A stretch of DNA of 64,000 nt, taken from NCBI GenBank assembly GCA_030734395.1, contig JAUZTG010000044.1, positions 682,001 to 746,000 on the forward strand. Reading direction: 5' to 3'. Positions 1 through 12,931 of the stretch are shown here, one piece after another; the stretch's first letter is position 1; each line of letters begins with the position of its first letter. The notes below the pieces were generated by a model that ran no database searches, had not been told where the DNA came from, and saw only the letters and a program-made list of their open reading frames with translations. Made by a program: the position numbers and the translations under genes. Origin of the DNA: Sarocladium kiliense (Eukaryota > Ascomycota > Sordariomycetes > Hypocreales > Sarocladiaceae).

Positions 1-2345
1 CAAGCGCTGAATGTCTTTCCAGAAGGCTTTAGAAGGAAGACTGTGTACTCCCCAGAAAGATACTTCCCGTCCACTGGGGGAAGCTCGGTGTCACTGGGCT
101 GTGCCTGGAACTTCCCGAAGCTTGACAAATGTCACTTGATTTCGCCGCCTTAGAAGCTTTGTGCACGGACGATAGAGACTAGACTAAATTCTAGAATATG
201 CCAATATCGGATCAAAGGAACCTCAACTGGCCTGAAAACTGGTTCGACGTTGTACGTCACGCGTGGCGACAACAAAGGTTCCCTCATGAACAGCTCAGGA
301 TGGGAGGCTAGGAGGACTTCCGAGTGCCACATCGAGAGAAATGGCCTGATTCCTGTCTGTTTTGTTAAGCCCGAGCCATAGATCTGCGGTATCTGGATGT
401 TGGAAGGTTCTTCGAGAAGGCCGGTAAAGGAACGAAAGAGACAATTAAACTTTCGCGATTTCGCATTGAGCGAGAAAGCCGGTCCGAAAAGAACGTCACA
501 GGATGGTGGTCCAGGCGAAATCGAAGCATGGAGTTCTCGTGGTAATGCTGGAGACCCGTGTAGTACCTCTAGATGATTGGGCTTGCCATGGGCCTCGGTT
601 GAGGTCTTCACTGTATGGTCGGCCACCGTTTGGCAGAGGGCCGTGATGGAATCAGAAGCATCGCCGAGGTGCGTCGATAGTGTCTAGGTTGACTTGTGAT
701 TCCAGAGAACGCACGGTCCGTGTAGAATAGAAAGGTTGGAGGACTAAGAAATCATATAAGACAGAGGCCCATCGGCGTACATCTTGACCGAAGCATCTCC
801 TTCGAACAGAATCTAAGGAACTGAGATATCTCCAATCTAATCAACCCCTCATTACTTATCCGGCTTGAATTCAACTCCTTGATTCTACTCGCCGTCCAAT
901 ACAACGGCTTTCCTTACCGCTTGTTGGCTCCGGCATAAGTGGGATCGACCAATCACACCCAACGCTGTCTGCATTCAACAGGCCTGCAGATTGACGAGCT
1001 CGTGTAACCATCCTTTACGACAGGTGCAGGCCTGAGCTGCGTTGTCAAATACGCCGCAATTTGCCAAGGAGGTCCAATCTCCTGCTGCATCTACCATTAG
1101 GTTGACCCCCTCGAAGGTCAAATTGACGCCGGGGTCCTGTGTAACCAGCCCTTGTGTCCGATCGAGGCATATTCTGCATAAGCAAGTGCAGATTGGAATC
1201 TTCAACTTATTGCTCGGGGACTCTCGGGCATAGGAACATAGCTCTTGGTGGCTGTACGCCTCATCAACTTGCCAAACGGTATAGTCCAGCTTGACAATAC
1301 GTTGTCGAAGTCACGATCGAATAAGAGGACTTCACCAGAGTTCATTACTCCGAAGGTCTTCACTTGATCGAGAAACTACAGCATAGTAAACAGAGGCGCC
1401 TCTCGGACCCTGCTCGACGGCGTCCAAACCATCCTTGCTGCAAAAGCGACCGGATCAATAACATCGGATTCCGAACAGCGTCCATACAAGCCTCAGGTGC
1501 GACGGCTGGTGGAAACGCGTCATAGCTCGACGAGGCGAGCGGAATCTGAAGCTCTGCTTGGAAAATTCCAGGCCAACCCATACCTTCTTTGCGAACAACA
1601 GGCCAGGATCCTGTGCTTTGCCGCACCCCTTGCACTTTCAGTAAGGCACCCTGGTAGTCCTTCTTGTACCACCACCATCACCAAGACGCCAGAGACTTTG
1701 ACCCTCTCGATCAGAACCCACAGTCCTGGTACTCCGTATAATCCGCGTTCATTGTTGACCCTGGGGTCGCTTTTGGACTATTCTTTGAGTGGACATCACA
1801 ACGTCCAACAAACAGAACGAGACCCACACCTCACAACTGCAGACAGTTGGCGCCCATCCAGCAACGCAACCTAGTTTGGACGGGCCGCAAGTGACTGTGC
1901 CGCTTCGGTTTGATCGCTTTGGCAACTTGATTGCCCGCTTGCTGGCCGTACGAAACTCCGCTGCCCATTCTGTTGGTCGAGTGTCACATTTGCTCGGGTA
2001 CAGCACGCTTAAAGGTCGATTCAGACGTATCTCCTTGATCGACAACTCCGCTTCAGCCCTACGTCAGGATTCTTAGGAGTGGAAACCAGCCTGCCGGATT
2101 TCATTCATCCTATTGGAAATACTATCCCAACCGTCAAGCCACGACACACCCTTGCTCACCCCCGCTTGCTGTGCCAGGTACTCTTGTCAAATAGGCTAGC
2201 AAGGTAGTCCCCCCAGGCAGTTCCTTCACGTTGCCGCCTACCAGGGATAAACGAGCTCTCTGTCTATGATAGAGGGAAGCCACACGCTCGCTGGTTCGGG
2301 CCTAAAGTTATTAGACACCAGTTGGTCCCCATCGCCCCAGGAGGG
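1..2345. other. Intergenic region, no supported gene
   Basis: Several open frames of 60-160 codons occur on both strands. The longest (150-626 minus) begins at GTG, not ATG, and none shows a recognisable domain or splice-consistent extension. A cysteine-rich minus frame at 975-1205 also lacks an ATG. The right part is probably promoter and 5' leader of the zinc-cluster gene that follows. I see no transposon ends or tandem repeat here. Confidence 0.5.
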
Positions 2346-4626
2346 ATGTTGCCTGTCAAGCCCGTCAAGGCATGCGACCGTTGCCGCAAGAGTAAGCGCA
2401 GCTGTGATCATCTTCGTCCATCTTGCTCTCGCTGCATTCGCGTCAAGGCTCATTGCAATTACGGGCCCGAGTATATCTTCATGATGCCTCCGGAGTCTGT
2501 TTCTTCCAAGTCTTCCAAGACGACTTCGCCTGTGCCAATCGCGCCAGCTATGCATGGAACTACTACTCCGAATTCTGCTTTTACTGTCTCGCTTGCTGAG
2601 AGTTCTTGTCAAGACACTGGCCTATCCGCGTCGGCGTCAGCGTCATTATCGCCGGTACATCCTGGTGAGCTGCCTGTGTTACCCGCCCAGCCGAACGGTG
2701 TAGCAGGACTACCTTCGCCTGGATATCCGAGCCTCAGCCCAGAGCCAGCGCCCAGAGATGCGGCTCTGCAATTCAATGAGACCTCGAATCTTGGACGTCC
2801 AGTATCTAGTCCTGATTCATTCTCCATCGATAACACTCTTCTGGCTCCTGAATTGCGAACCCCTCCTGTCAAAGCGACTGCGCCTACTGTAGCGCCGACC
2901 CGAAAACCTAGCACGCGAGTTGCGCAGCAAAAGCCTCTACGCAAGCGCAAGCGAACATGTTTGAGCTGCAAGCGCTGCCATACCCTCAAGGTGAGGTGCG
3001 ACAAGGAGCTACCTTGTGGACGATGCGTCGCCAGCGACAAAGGTGGTGAATGTTATTACAACTACAACAAAGGCATCCATAGTGGCCGGTTCGCAAGCGT
3101 TGCACCACCGCCGGATCTGCCGCATAGAGACCCTCACGCTATGATGGCTCATTGGCAGATCCATCATCGAAGTCGTGGGGCCAGTCATTGGCGCGAGCTG
3201 ATGGTTAAGGTAAGAGATCTGTGCTTGAACCTTGGTGATACATCGACTAACACGAGACCAGATCTCCGAGATTGCAGGTCCTGAGAAATCAGCACCGCTC
3301 AACGCAGTTCTTCAAAACATCGCAACCAACGCATGCCTGTCCAACTTCTCGCTCCCAGGGAACTTTCCCTTTGGAACGCCTGGTGCTTCTAAATACTTCG
3401 CGCGAGATGTTATGACTCGAATGATCAGCGATGAGGAGAAAAATGTGCCTCTGTACATCGAGACATATCTTGAGCTGCTCGACACCATCAACCCGGTTAT
3501 CGACATTGCATCTTTCCAGGAGGAACTGGAGAAGTATAGCAACAACCCGGGTGAGATGAGCTTGTGCTGGATGGCTCAGTTCCTCATGGTACTAGGTCTC
3601 GGATCATTCGTGTCCTCAGACCCTGAGCCTGCGATTGCCACAGAGTTTATGCTAGCAGCCGAAGCGTGCCTGATGCAGACACCATTCATGTTTCGCCCAA
3701 CTTTGGCAAGTCTGAAGGCAATGACACTCATGGTTGTAGCAAAACAAATTTGCAACGCTACCTGCTGGGCAGTCGACTCGGCTTTCTCCTTCCTTGGTCT
3801 CTTGGTTCGAGCTGCATATACGTTCGGCCTCCCACAGGACAAGGATGATGATTTGGAGATCAGCTCAAAGGAAAGATGTGACCGGCGCCATCTTTGGCTA
3901 ACCATTCGTTACATCGAGGCCAAAGTAACCGTCTGTACTGGTATGCCGCCTGTAACGCGGGTCGAGGAGATGGACGCGACCCATACGGAAAACATCGACC
4001 AGGAGATGCCAGACAACATGCACGATGTCTTGAGACAAGCCTTCCCTATTGTCATGTATGTCACATCCAGGATGAATTCCAGCGACAATGAATTGGCGTA
4101 TTCGGACGTCCTCAAACACAGCGCGAAACTGCGTACCTTGACAGCCCACGCTTCGCGGGTTTGTAGCAGTGAGCTACAATTCATGACGCTGGACATTTTT
4201 CTCCGTCGATGCCTCATGGTACTCCATCGACCCTTTGCGATGCACGAAAAAGGCCCAACTCTGTACACCGAGTCGTACTGGGCCTCCCTCGAGTGCTCCC
4301 TTGCGGTTCTCCGGCACTACCGGGAGATCTACGCTGGCGACGAAGATACGCCGCCAGGGTATCCAGTCTTGGGACGAGCCAACGCATTAGACTTCTTCTC
4401 GGCGACTTTGACAGTGCTGTTGTCTGTGATGCGTCGAGAACGACCTCTGACGGACGAGAAGATGGGTGCAACAGTCGGCAAGATCGGGATCCCGCCGAGA
4501 CAGCTGATTGTAGATACGGTCAACGACTGTATTGTTCTTTGGGAGAAGGAGAAGGATCGCACAGTCTGCTATCGAACCACTCACCAGATATTGGTGGTGA
4601 TATTCGCTATGCTACCGGATGCGTAG
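2346..4626 (+). CDS. Transcription factor with two Zn2Cys6 clusters
   Basis: A nuclear DNA-binding regulator of about 742 aa, exons 2346-3209 and 3262-4626. The 52-nt phase-0 intron has donor GTAAGA, branch ACTAAC and acceptor CCAG. The first cluster spans residues 10-37 with spacing C-x2-C-x6-C-x6-C-x2-C-x6-C. A second complete cluster lies at residues 208-236 (C-x2-C-x6-C-x5-C-x2-C-x8-C), preceded by a basic KPLRKRKR stretch. A Ser/Pro-rich linker of about 170 residues separates them. The second exon is mainly helical and fits the fungal-specific transcription factor (middle homology) region. I start at the ATG at 2346 because the frame extends upstream only to a TTG. Family members usually carry one cluster, so two is unusual. 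Target genes cannot be inferred. Confidence 0.85.
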
Positions 4627-5030
4627 ATTGTGATCATCGTTGCTGGCGTGGGTCAATTGGCAAAATGGCAGCCGGAGTTCAGGTATCACGAAGCCTCTAC
4701 TGTGAAGGGTACGCATAAAGTATACATGGTGTAGGAAATGGAGAGACTCGGTAGGTTTGGGCATAGGAAGGACATGGAAAACCAAATGCCCGTGGGGAGC
4801 AATGGGATTTAACAGTGCGGGGAAACACTGCAATATGAAATTGCACTGTACGGATTTTGCCATAGACTGATACATCGAACAGTGTCCAACATTCAACAAC
4901 TGAACCTCAATTGATGAAGTAAACAATTTCGCCTGGAGAGATCGACTCATGACACGAAATTTCGAATAAGACCTCCGTCTCCTAATAATCTGAGTACTTC
5001 CGCTGGTACTGTGACACGACGCGGTGCAGT
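4627..5030. other. Intergenic spacer
   Basis: A 404-nt gap between the zinc-cluster regulator and Rkm4, both on the plus strand. It should hold the terminator of the first and the promoter of the second. No coding or repeat signal is visible. Confidence 0.5.
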
Positions 5031-6567
5031 ATGGAAAATTTCGATGCGAAGTCGGCAGCCTTCCTGGCTTGGTTCAAGGCGCAACCAGGGGCTCAGTTCT
5101 CGGACTCGATCAGTCTCCAGAACTTGACTGGTCGGAATGCGGGACGCGGAATACGTCAGTAGTTCATGATCCCGCATGCTTGGGTTCGTTTGCATACTGA
5201 TGCTAAGCAGTGGCGGTGGAGGACATTGATGCCGAGACCACACTTTTCACGATACCAAGGAGTATGGTGATGACGATGGAGACTTCCAGGATCTCAGAAG
5301 TCCCGGAACTCAAATCAGTACTATCAAGGTCTTCCGAAGATGCAGGAGAAGACGCCGATGAGGACTCAAAGCCAGATGGCTGGTCTAAGCTCATTCTTGT
5401 TATGATCTATGAGTGCCTCCTTGAGGCTGACTCGAAGTGGAAGCCTTACTTTGACGTCATTCCCGAGACCTTCGAGACTCCTATGTTCTGGTCGGACGAG
5501 GAGGTTGAGCAGTTGCAGGCCAGCGCTTTGCGCAACAAAATCGGAAGGGACAGCGCCGAGACAATGTTCCGTCAGAAGGTCCTGCCCCATATTCGGAAGA
5601 ACCCTCAGGTTTTTCGATCCAGCGAGAGGGCCACTGATCAGGACCTAGTGAACATGTGCCATCGAATGGGCAGTGCCATCATGGCTTATGCATTCGACCT
5701 GGACGAGAATGACGAGGATGAAGAGGAGGGTCAGAACGAAGATGGCTGGGTGGAGGATCGTGAGTCAGAATCACTGATGGGCATGGTCCCTATGGCCGAC
5801 ATGATGAACGCGGATGCCGAGTTCAATGCGCATGTCAATCACGAGGAGGATGCGTTGGTCGTAACAGCTCTGCGGCCAATCAAGAAGGGCGAAGAGATCC
5901 TCAACTACTACGGCCCTCATCCGAACTCAGAGCTCCTCAGACGCTATGGCTATGTCACTCAGAAGCATTCTCGGTACGACGTGGTCGAAATTCCTTGGCA
6001 ACTCGTGCAGAATGTTCTCCAGCAGCAGCTGGGAGTGGCAGAAAAGACCATGGGCAAGATCGTGAGTCATAACATTATACGCGGACTGCCCGCCTGTCAT
6101 GGGAGCCGGAAGCTGACAAACTATAGCGGGAGAAACTTGAGGACCTGGACTTTGAGGACACCTTTGTTCTTGAGCGGGAAACGGGCGAGCCCAACGCAGA
6201 GGGCATCCTCACCCAACCCGCACGGCTGACGTCCATGCCCGAGGAGCTCATGGATCAACTCAAGTCAGCTTTGAAGATCATCGCCAAGGCTGAGCCGAAC
6301 CTCATTCCCGACAAGCGCAAGCGTGACGAAGTCCAACATGCTGTAGTCGCCCAGTCACTGCAAGCGCTATTGTCTGCGTATGGAACCACCCTTGCGGAGG
6401 ATGAGGCGATGCTTACCGAAGGAAGTATCAGCGACCGTCAAAGGATGACTGTCGCTGTGAGAGCTGGAGAGAAGAAGCTGTTAAGCGAGGCGATTGAGTT
6501 CATGCGGCAGCAGGATGCGGAGGAAAATTCGGAGGGGCAATCTGCAAAGCGACAGAGGACGGGCTGA
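5031..6567 (+). CDS. rkm4: Ribosomal lysine N-methyltransferase 4 (SET domain)
   Basis: A SETD6/Rkm4-type protein lysine methyltransferase of 471 aa. In yeast Rkm4 monomethylates ribosomal protein Rpl42. Exons are 5031-5154, 5211-6061 and 6127-6567, with introns of 56 nt (phase 1) and 65 nt (phase 0). The short first exon supplies the N-terminal SET strand ending in GRGI, continued by LAVEDIDAETTLFTIPR. The core SET motifs are in exon 2: VPMADMMNAD, then EEILNYYGPHPNSELLRRYG. An acidic insert rich in Asp and Glu lies just before VPMADMMNAD. The C-terminal third matches the Rubisco-LSMT substrate-binding region in position and ends in a basic KRQR tail. Length agrees with yeast Rkm4 (494 aa). 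Confidence 0.9.
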
Positions 6568-8041
6568 AGTCTGATGCCCGGACGGCTGTTAGGATACATC
6601 TGGATGGACAGAATACTCCAGCATCGAAAATATCACTCCACGCGATTTCACAATCCATTACATTTGATAGGCCGGACACGAACCTCGCAGGGTCTCGAAC
6701 ATGGGCGGTCTTTTGAGGTTACCATCTGCTTCGTGAGACAAGACAAGACAGGCTCAGCAATGTCACCTCGCCGCCCCTTTGACTGTTTTCAAGCTGAAGA
6801 TCAAACTGATTGCGGCCACGTCTGAGCTCTTTGACAGCTGCCCAACTCAACAGTGTAACCCTCTTATCCGGACGATTCTGCACTGTCGCTGCCCCGGGCT
6901 AGCCTCGGTTTCCGTCGGATTTGGCTGATTCTTGGATACCGGCTGGAGTTGCATGCAGGCTGAGAGGGTCGGCTCTGGATCACCGAAACGGGATATGTAT
7001 GTTGGTGGTTGATGCTTGGCGGATAGCGATCATTTAGCCCATCGGCAGCGCACTCATTGGTGCGCCTTAGGGGTGGCTGCCTTCAATAATCTGGGGTCCA
7101 GGTCATCGTTTTGGCCCACAAAGCTTCGGTATCCGGGTTGGAATCGGTGCTGGGAGAGAGTGTGATATCCAGCTGAACAAATCTCTGTGGGCTGTTACAG
7201 TGTTGGACCTTATTGAGTCCGACCCCGTGCCATGCCCCGCGATATCGGCCATCAGCAGGCCGTACTCCCTTGAGTCTACTGACTGAGCTTCAGATAGAGT
7301 GGCTTGGTGTAAAGAAATTGGCTGGTGAAGCTCAGCGAAGTGTTTGCCGCAACCCAGCAACCCGGGTTGGCGATGCCCGATGTAACGACACAAGCGGCGA
7401 GTGCTATATGATCTCGCTCCAACATTCGACACGTGGCACGGTCTGTTGGTCTTACATGCATGGGAGACCCGACGTACGCATCTTATTGGACTATCGACTA
7501 CGTCTCTGTGCGTGATTTACCCTTGAAGCCGGACGGTCTTGTTCAGCTTTTGCCTCCGGCATAGTAACAGCTGCTACATGAGACCTGCCATACGCGCATA
7601 CTTCACTACTGCCACATGATGCATGTGCAATGAGATTGAAGAATCTCGGACAGCAAGCTGTGCAGCCATCCGGGCCCTGAGTCGTGGAAATTCAGGGTTT
7701 GGCTTCTGCTACGCAAGGAAGACTGCTGATCGCCAGACCTGCCAACACACCACCGTGGCCCAACTCACTCTAAACGATACCGAAACTATTAGGCCGCGAT
7801 GCTGTGCGAGGGGGAAAGAGGGGCAGCGATAGGGATATGAAGACCGCCTTGAGTTTGGGATAAGATCTGGGCCGTAGCCCGGGGGAGGCTTGAAGTCGTG
7901 ATCCGAGAAGACGACGAATTCAAGGAGAAGCAATCTTGAGGCTCATCTGAACCAAACGGAGTCCTCACAGCAACCTTCGGAAAGGCCGCAGGAGGAAATA
8001 CTGCATGTGTTGCATACGACTTGTCACATTTTGAGCACAAC
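6568..8041. other. Intergenic region
   Basis: About 1.5 kb between Rkm4 and the next plus-strand gene. Only short overlapping frames without motifs are present. I see no gene, repeat or RNA here. Confidence 0.5.
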
Positions 8042-9174
8042 ATGCAGAAGACTTATACGCACCGTGCAGGGGTAAGAGAGCCTCATCTCGTGTTCTTGCG
8101 CACCCAAGTTTTTGTTGTCTCTTCTCTCCTATCGGCCTTTGTACCAGACAGCTCATTCCCACATTCCTGGTCCTCACAGAGTCTGAATGCAACGGTCTGA
8201 CCCTTTCTCTGCATACAGCCATCTAGTCACAGCCGCAAATCGGACAAGCACAAGTCGGATCATGCTGCAACCAAAGCATCCTCATCCAACCCAGGCGTGC
8301 TTCCTCTCCGGTTTCTTTTCGTCATCAAGCATCTGCCTATCAACTCGTGTACCTGGGATCGCTGGGATAATCCCCTTCCGCCGGATCACCCATCCGGCTA
8401 TGGCCCACAGGACGCCAGCGCTGTTGTCCTACGCTTCCAGGACGGTGTGATAAGCAAGGCGAGCGACTGCGCATGGTGGCGTCCACAGCCTGGAGATCCC
8501 GGTGGTATTTACTGCAATGCACCGGAAGCGCCGTTTCCTGTAGAGCTGTACAGACAGACTTCTGTGTTCTCCTGCAGTCCTCACCTCCCCATTGTGGCGA
8601 CTAACCTTGATGTCTCTGTGAACCCCCAGGACAAGCTTTGGTATGCACTCAAATTCCTGAGCCTGACTAACCTCCGTGGGGTGTCTGTCGCCATTGTTGA
8701 CCAGGAAGAGGAGCTGGTCGTGGAGATGGAGAGTCGCCATGACCCTACGAAGCAGGTTGTTGGCAAGCATGCGCGCTGGATGCCAAGCCTGGTTCCAAAC
8801 TCATACAAGCAGCCATCTGGACCATCCGTGCCGACATCTCGTGGCCTTACTGGCAACATCAATGCCCTCCTCGGACTGATGGCACTCAGTGTTGACCCCT
8901 CGGCCGCGACGGCCCATAACATCCAGCGGGTGTTCTACAGTAGCCAGCCTCGATTCTCCAACTTCGAGTGGCACCATACTGGCGACTTCGTTGGATGTAC
9001 GTATATCTTGTTCACCCATGTTTAAGTATGTGAACCGTGCTGACTGGGCCCTCAGACTCGAATGGACCGCATGGCGTTCTGGTCTGGCTCGGCTTAGACC
9101 CGACAGACCCGAGTTCCACTGAGGAGAACATATTGGCTTTCGAAAGAGGCCATGGCATATTTGTCAAGGGCTAA
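8042..9174 (+). CDS. Hypothetical protein, unrecognised family
   Basis: The body of this gene is well supported. An open frame runs 8219-8996 and splices through a 59-nt intron (8997-9055, donor GTACGT, acceptor CTCAG, phase 1) into 9056-9174, ending in GHGIFVKG. There is no early in-frame ATG, so an upstream exon is needed. My tentative model uses ATG 8042 with exon 8042-8071, donor GTAAGA at 8072 and acceptor CATACAG at 8218 (phase 0, CTGAC branch), giving 308 aa. The N-terminus is Ser/Lys-rich. The core is rich in Trp and Pro (WDRWDNPLPP, CAWWRPQPGD) and looks globular, without obvious membrane spans. I do not recognise the family and assign no function. Confidence 0.5.
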
Positions 9175-9665
9175 TGGTGCCCGAACTATTTAGCGGTGGT
9201 TGTTATGCGTTTGTGTGTTCTTCTGATTTCTGGACAATACCCCGTCTGTTGCGCTCGCTTGGTCTGCTCATCTTTTTTCGTACAATCTGCTTTTCTCTGG
9301 TGTATTTTGCATCACCAGTCCTTGATACTGTCAAGGGACTTAGATGTTGCTAGACATCTTCCCCTGCTAACGGTTACTGTTCTCTAGCCGGAAGGTGTGT
9401 AATAGAGATATCTTGCATTTTATCTATTCACATGCTTGCTTTATTTTTGTCACAGATTAGACCTACTCATCCTCCTCCCCAGAGCCCTGCTCTAATAGTC
9501 GGGGACACCATGCTCTTTTGTAGTCCACTATGCTGTTGTACTCCATGTTCATGTTCATGTCCATGCCCGGGGCACCGTCCCTCGCTACGAAGCTGGCTAC
9601 CACAAGCCGATGAGTGGCCATGTCCCTATCTCACGATTACGTGAGATTCCTTAAATGTCCTAGTC
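9175..9665. other. Convergent intergenic region
   Basis: About 490 nt between the 3' ends of the hypothetical gene (plus) and the AP-1 mu gene (minus). It probably contains both 3' UTRs. Short ATGTTC direct repeats occur near 9543-9556; otherwise nothing stands out. Confidence 0.5.
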
Positions 9666-11180
9666 TCAAGCAACATCGGGTAACCGGACGGCAATATCGC
9701 CGGATTGTGTGATGTACCTCACCCATGGGAGTGAAGGATATTGCAGCTGTCCATCGTTAGCGAGGGGGATCATTGTGGTATGTAAGCCACTGAACTGACC
9801 TTGGGTTCTGTGATTTTCAGGTATCGAACTTGAATGCCACTTGTCGTGAAGTACGGAATCTCAAACTTGACCTGGATAGGTCGCTTGGCACCCTTACCCA
9901 TCCCACCAACGCCACCCATGCTGCCACCGAATCCTCCAGTCATGCCGCCACCATGCTCATCGTCGCCCCTGACGCTAGGAAGACCAAGTTCTGCCCGCAT
10001 GAGGAACTCCTTGCCACCTCCAAACTGCTTGATCTTCCACACAATAGCGCTCTGCTCCGGAGCGTAGTGAACAGATCCGATGTTCGTCCGGAATCGTGGT
10101 GAGTCAGCGTCCTCAGGGACCGGAACGATGATTTCAACATTGTTCGCTGTGCTGCGGCGCTTGAACTGGGCCTTCGCCTTGAGCATGTACTCCATGCGGG
10201 AGCCAGAGTGCGACTCGACGACACACTCTACCCAAATGAGCGGCTTGACTTGGGTGTTGAGGCGGTATGACATGAGCTCGAACTCGCCATCCGGTGGAAT
10301 GAAGGAGATGGTCCGATCATTCTCGAAGCGAGCAAGACGCACGCATTGATGGAATTTAACGTCTTCCATCTCGATGGCCTTCCCCCTTGTTGACCTTCCA
10401 GTGTTCTCGAACATGACCTTGTCGTTGAGACCCAACCGCAGCTCCGGCATACCACTCAGATAGCACTTGATCTTGACAGCACCCAGAATCTCACTTCGCA
10501 AAACGTTGCCGTTGGAGCTGACGAGCAAGTTCAAACTCTCGACAACGTCAAGGAAAACCTCGTTCTTGCGATACCTGATACCCTCCGATCTCCATGAAAC
10601 AGCGTTCGTGACAGCGATAGGGGGACGGGCCTGGATCTCAAGCTTGTGGGATTCTTGGGTGATGTACTCCTGCAGGATCTTGGACTCGGTTGTTTGCGGG
10701 TAGCCGAAATCCATCATCTCATCAAGGAGCTCGTAAATGATGACGAAGTTGTCGCGAATAGACTCCTCCTCGAGCGCTTTGAAATATTCGGTAAAGACCT
10801 CGACGACCTTATGGAGGAACAGTAGGATCTCGGCGGCATTGGTGTTGCGTTTTGTAAGGGCGAGGAGGTAAAGGTTGTTGTGGCGGATATAGAGATACTG
10901 CATTTCTTGTTAGAAGACGGCCCATACAGATTGATCAGTTCAGCTCCCGTACGTTGATGCCTTCGTGGGAGAAGCATGGTGGGACAGCGGATGATTCTTC
11001 TTCGGCTTCGGATAGGAGGACGGTGAACTTTTCGACGGCCGACATGGGAATATCACCCCTGTAGTTGCGGGCAAGAAGGGTCTGTATCACGCTAGGTCAG
11101 ATCCCATGGGGTAAAGCATCCGGGAAGCATCTGGCGATTACCTTGCCCTTGAGGTCAAGGAAGAAGAGAGCGGATGCCAT
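9666..11180 (-). CDS. apm1: AP-1 adaptor complex mu subunit
   Basis: Medium (mu) chain of the clathrin adaptor AP-1, which sorts cargo between the trans-Golgi and endosomes. The protein is 448 aa. In order of translation the exons are 11142-11180, 10953-11081, 9800-10897 and 9666-9746, all joined in phase 0. The N-terminus (MASALFFLDLKGK) and the following LLARNYRGDIP are hallmarks of the longin-like domain. The mu homology domain that binds YxxPhi signals fills roughly residues 165-448 and ends with LPWVRYITQSGDIAVRL. A Gly/Met-rich loop (GGGMTGGFGGSMGG) lies within the mu homology domain and is longer than I would expect from typical homologues. The last coding exon is only 81 nt and would be missed by a simple open-frame call. 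Confidence 0.95.
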
Positions 11181-12931
11181 GATGGAAGGAGGTCGACGTG
11201 GGGGGGATCGAGGGGTATAGAGCGCGGTGGAGGATGAGGGATGGCGCGCCGGCCAAGGAAATCAAAGGCGCAAAAGGTCCTGGACCATGTAGAAGAAGCA
11301 GGCGTTGAGCTTCAGGTGTGAGGAAGTTGCGCGTCAAGAACTTGGCGGAAGGACGCCTCGGGTTGAAGGATGGTGATGTCGTGAGAGCTTGGGCTTTGGG
11401 GATAATGCGACACAGTGGCAGTCATTAGCGCTATCGGGTAGTTAGACAGCTGTCCCTGGCGGCGGTTGAGAGCCTCTCGGCAGATCCACGGAACAACGTA
11501 GGAATGGGTCACGTGCGCAGTCGGATCCCCACTGTCTGTTGCATCGTCCCGCTCCATGTGAAGAAAAACATCGTGGGCTCTCGCTCCTCTTGCGTTTTCT
11601 TCCTTCCTTCTCCCAACGCACCCTCTAGACAGTGCAGGACATCCCCTCTGGGCTGCCCCGGGTGTGGCATTCTGTCATTGACCCTCAGTGCAGCACCGTG
11701 GATGAAACTGCGATTTCGTGGTGCGGAGAAGGAACTTTATCTCGGATTCATTAAGAGCTGCCCGTGCATTGGAGTCTTACGGCTACACATGTTGCTTGGG
11801 CGGCGTCAGAGGAGCCGGACATCTTATCGATCGCACGTGATTTTCTTGTAGACTTGAGCTGGATTCTTGAGGTACGACAGCTGGTGGCCATAAACCCACC
11901 ACAGGACATGTACCTGTTCCAATGTGCCGATAAGCACCCTCTACCCAAAAAAGAAAAGCCAGTGCGAAGCAGGCAGCTACGCATCGTGTGCAACAGTGGA
12001 TTCTCCCACTTATATGCTGGGAGTGACGCTCTGTTGCGTATGCAGCAGCATGTGATTGTTCCACTGTCTCCGCTTACCAGGAGCCGCTGACACGTGCTTG
12101 CCCTTGGGCCCTCATCTTTCTTCCAGCTGCCTCAACCTTGTCTGTCATAGACCCTCTCTCTGGCTTCTGCTCCGAGGTTATGGGACCCATCGTATCCTAC
12201 TTGCATAGAACTGACCATCTTCATCACCACCCGCGATTGAGTCATTTCATTATCCAAGCGAGGCAGCATCCAGCCCCAAATCTGCACTCTGCTGGGCATC
12301 GTGTTGACCTCGCATTACAAGGGGATCCTTTCTCCTCCACACCTCAAGGTGGGCACACTAGACACTTTCAGTGCACACACATTCATCCCAGGGGGTGATG
12401 GGATCAGCGCTAACTTGTCGTGTCATTCGTCCCTCCAGCGCCTTTCGGCCTTCAGCCGGGACCCTGCAGCGAGGCCAACCAGACTCCCGACGCCACTAAA
12501 TAAACCATCCCTCGCCGGCCTTCTCTTGACCAGGCTGCCCGCCCACTGTTTGCAAACCCGCGACGCACATTGAGTGATTGATAATTCCTCTGATAGCTCC
12601 GAGTCCTCGGAGACACAACAGCCGCCTGGTGTTGGAACACCAAGCCTCAGCTGGAACCGTGTTTCACAGCCACCCGCGCACCTTGCGAGACCTACCACTC
12701 AGCACCCGTCACTTTCCCCTCTACTCATCACCACCATCATCCGGGCACGGCACAGCAAGGGCTTTACTGGTCATCAAGCGCCGATTGTCGTGCGCGACAA
12801 GGCTGTCGCATCTGTCAAGGAAGGCGACACAAGCAGCACAGCTCCAGAAGTCATTCTTGTCACATGTCTGGGTGATTGACGCGATTTCAAACTCTCTGGC
12901 GCGCGCGCCCTGGGGCTGCCCACCGATAGCC
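11181..12931. other. Divergent intergenic region between apm1 and opi1
   Basis: About 1.75 kb separating two divergent genes, so it should contain both promoters. The opi1 frame stays open for 354 nt upstream of its ATG but contains no earlier ATG, so this is read as 5' leader. No other gene is supported. Confidence 0.5.

Noticed and set aside
150..626. Minus-strand frame of 158 codons
   Set aside because: Starts at GTG, no ATG near the 5' end, no motif and no splice partner.
975..1205. Cysteine-rich minus frame resembling a small secreted protein
   Set aside because: No ATG or signal peptide; a possible upstream exon could not be established.
12578..12931. Upstream extension of the opi1 frame
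   Set aside because: The frame is open but contains no ATG before 12932, so it is taken as leader.
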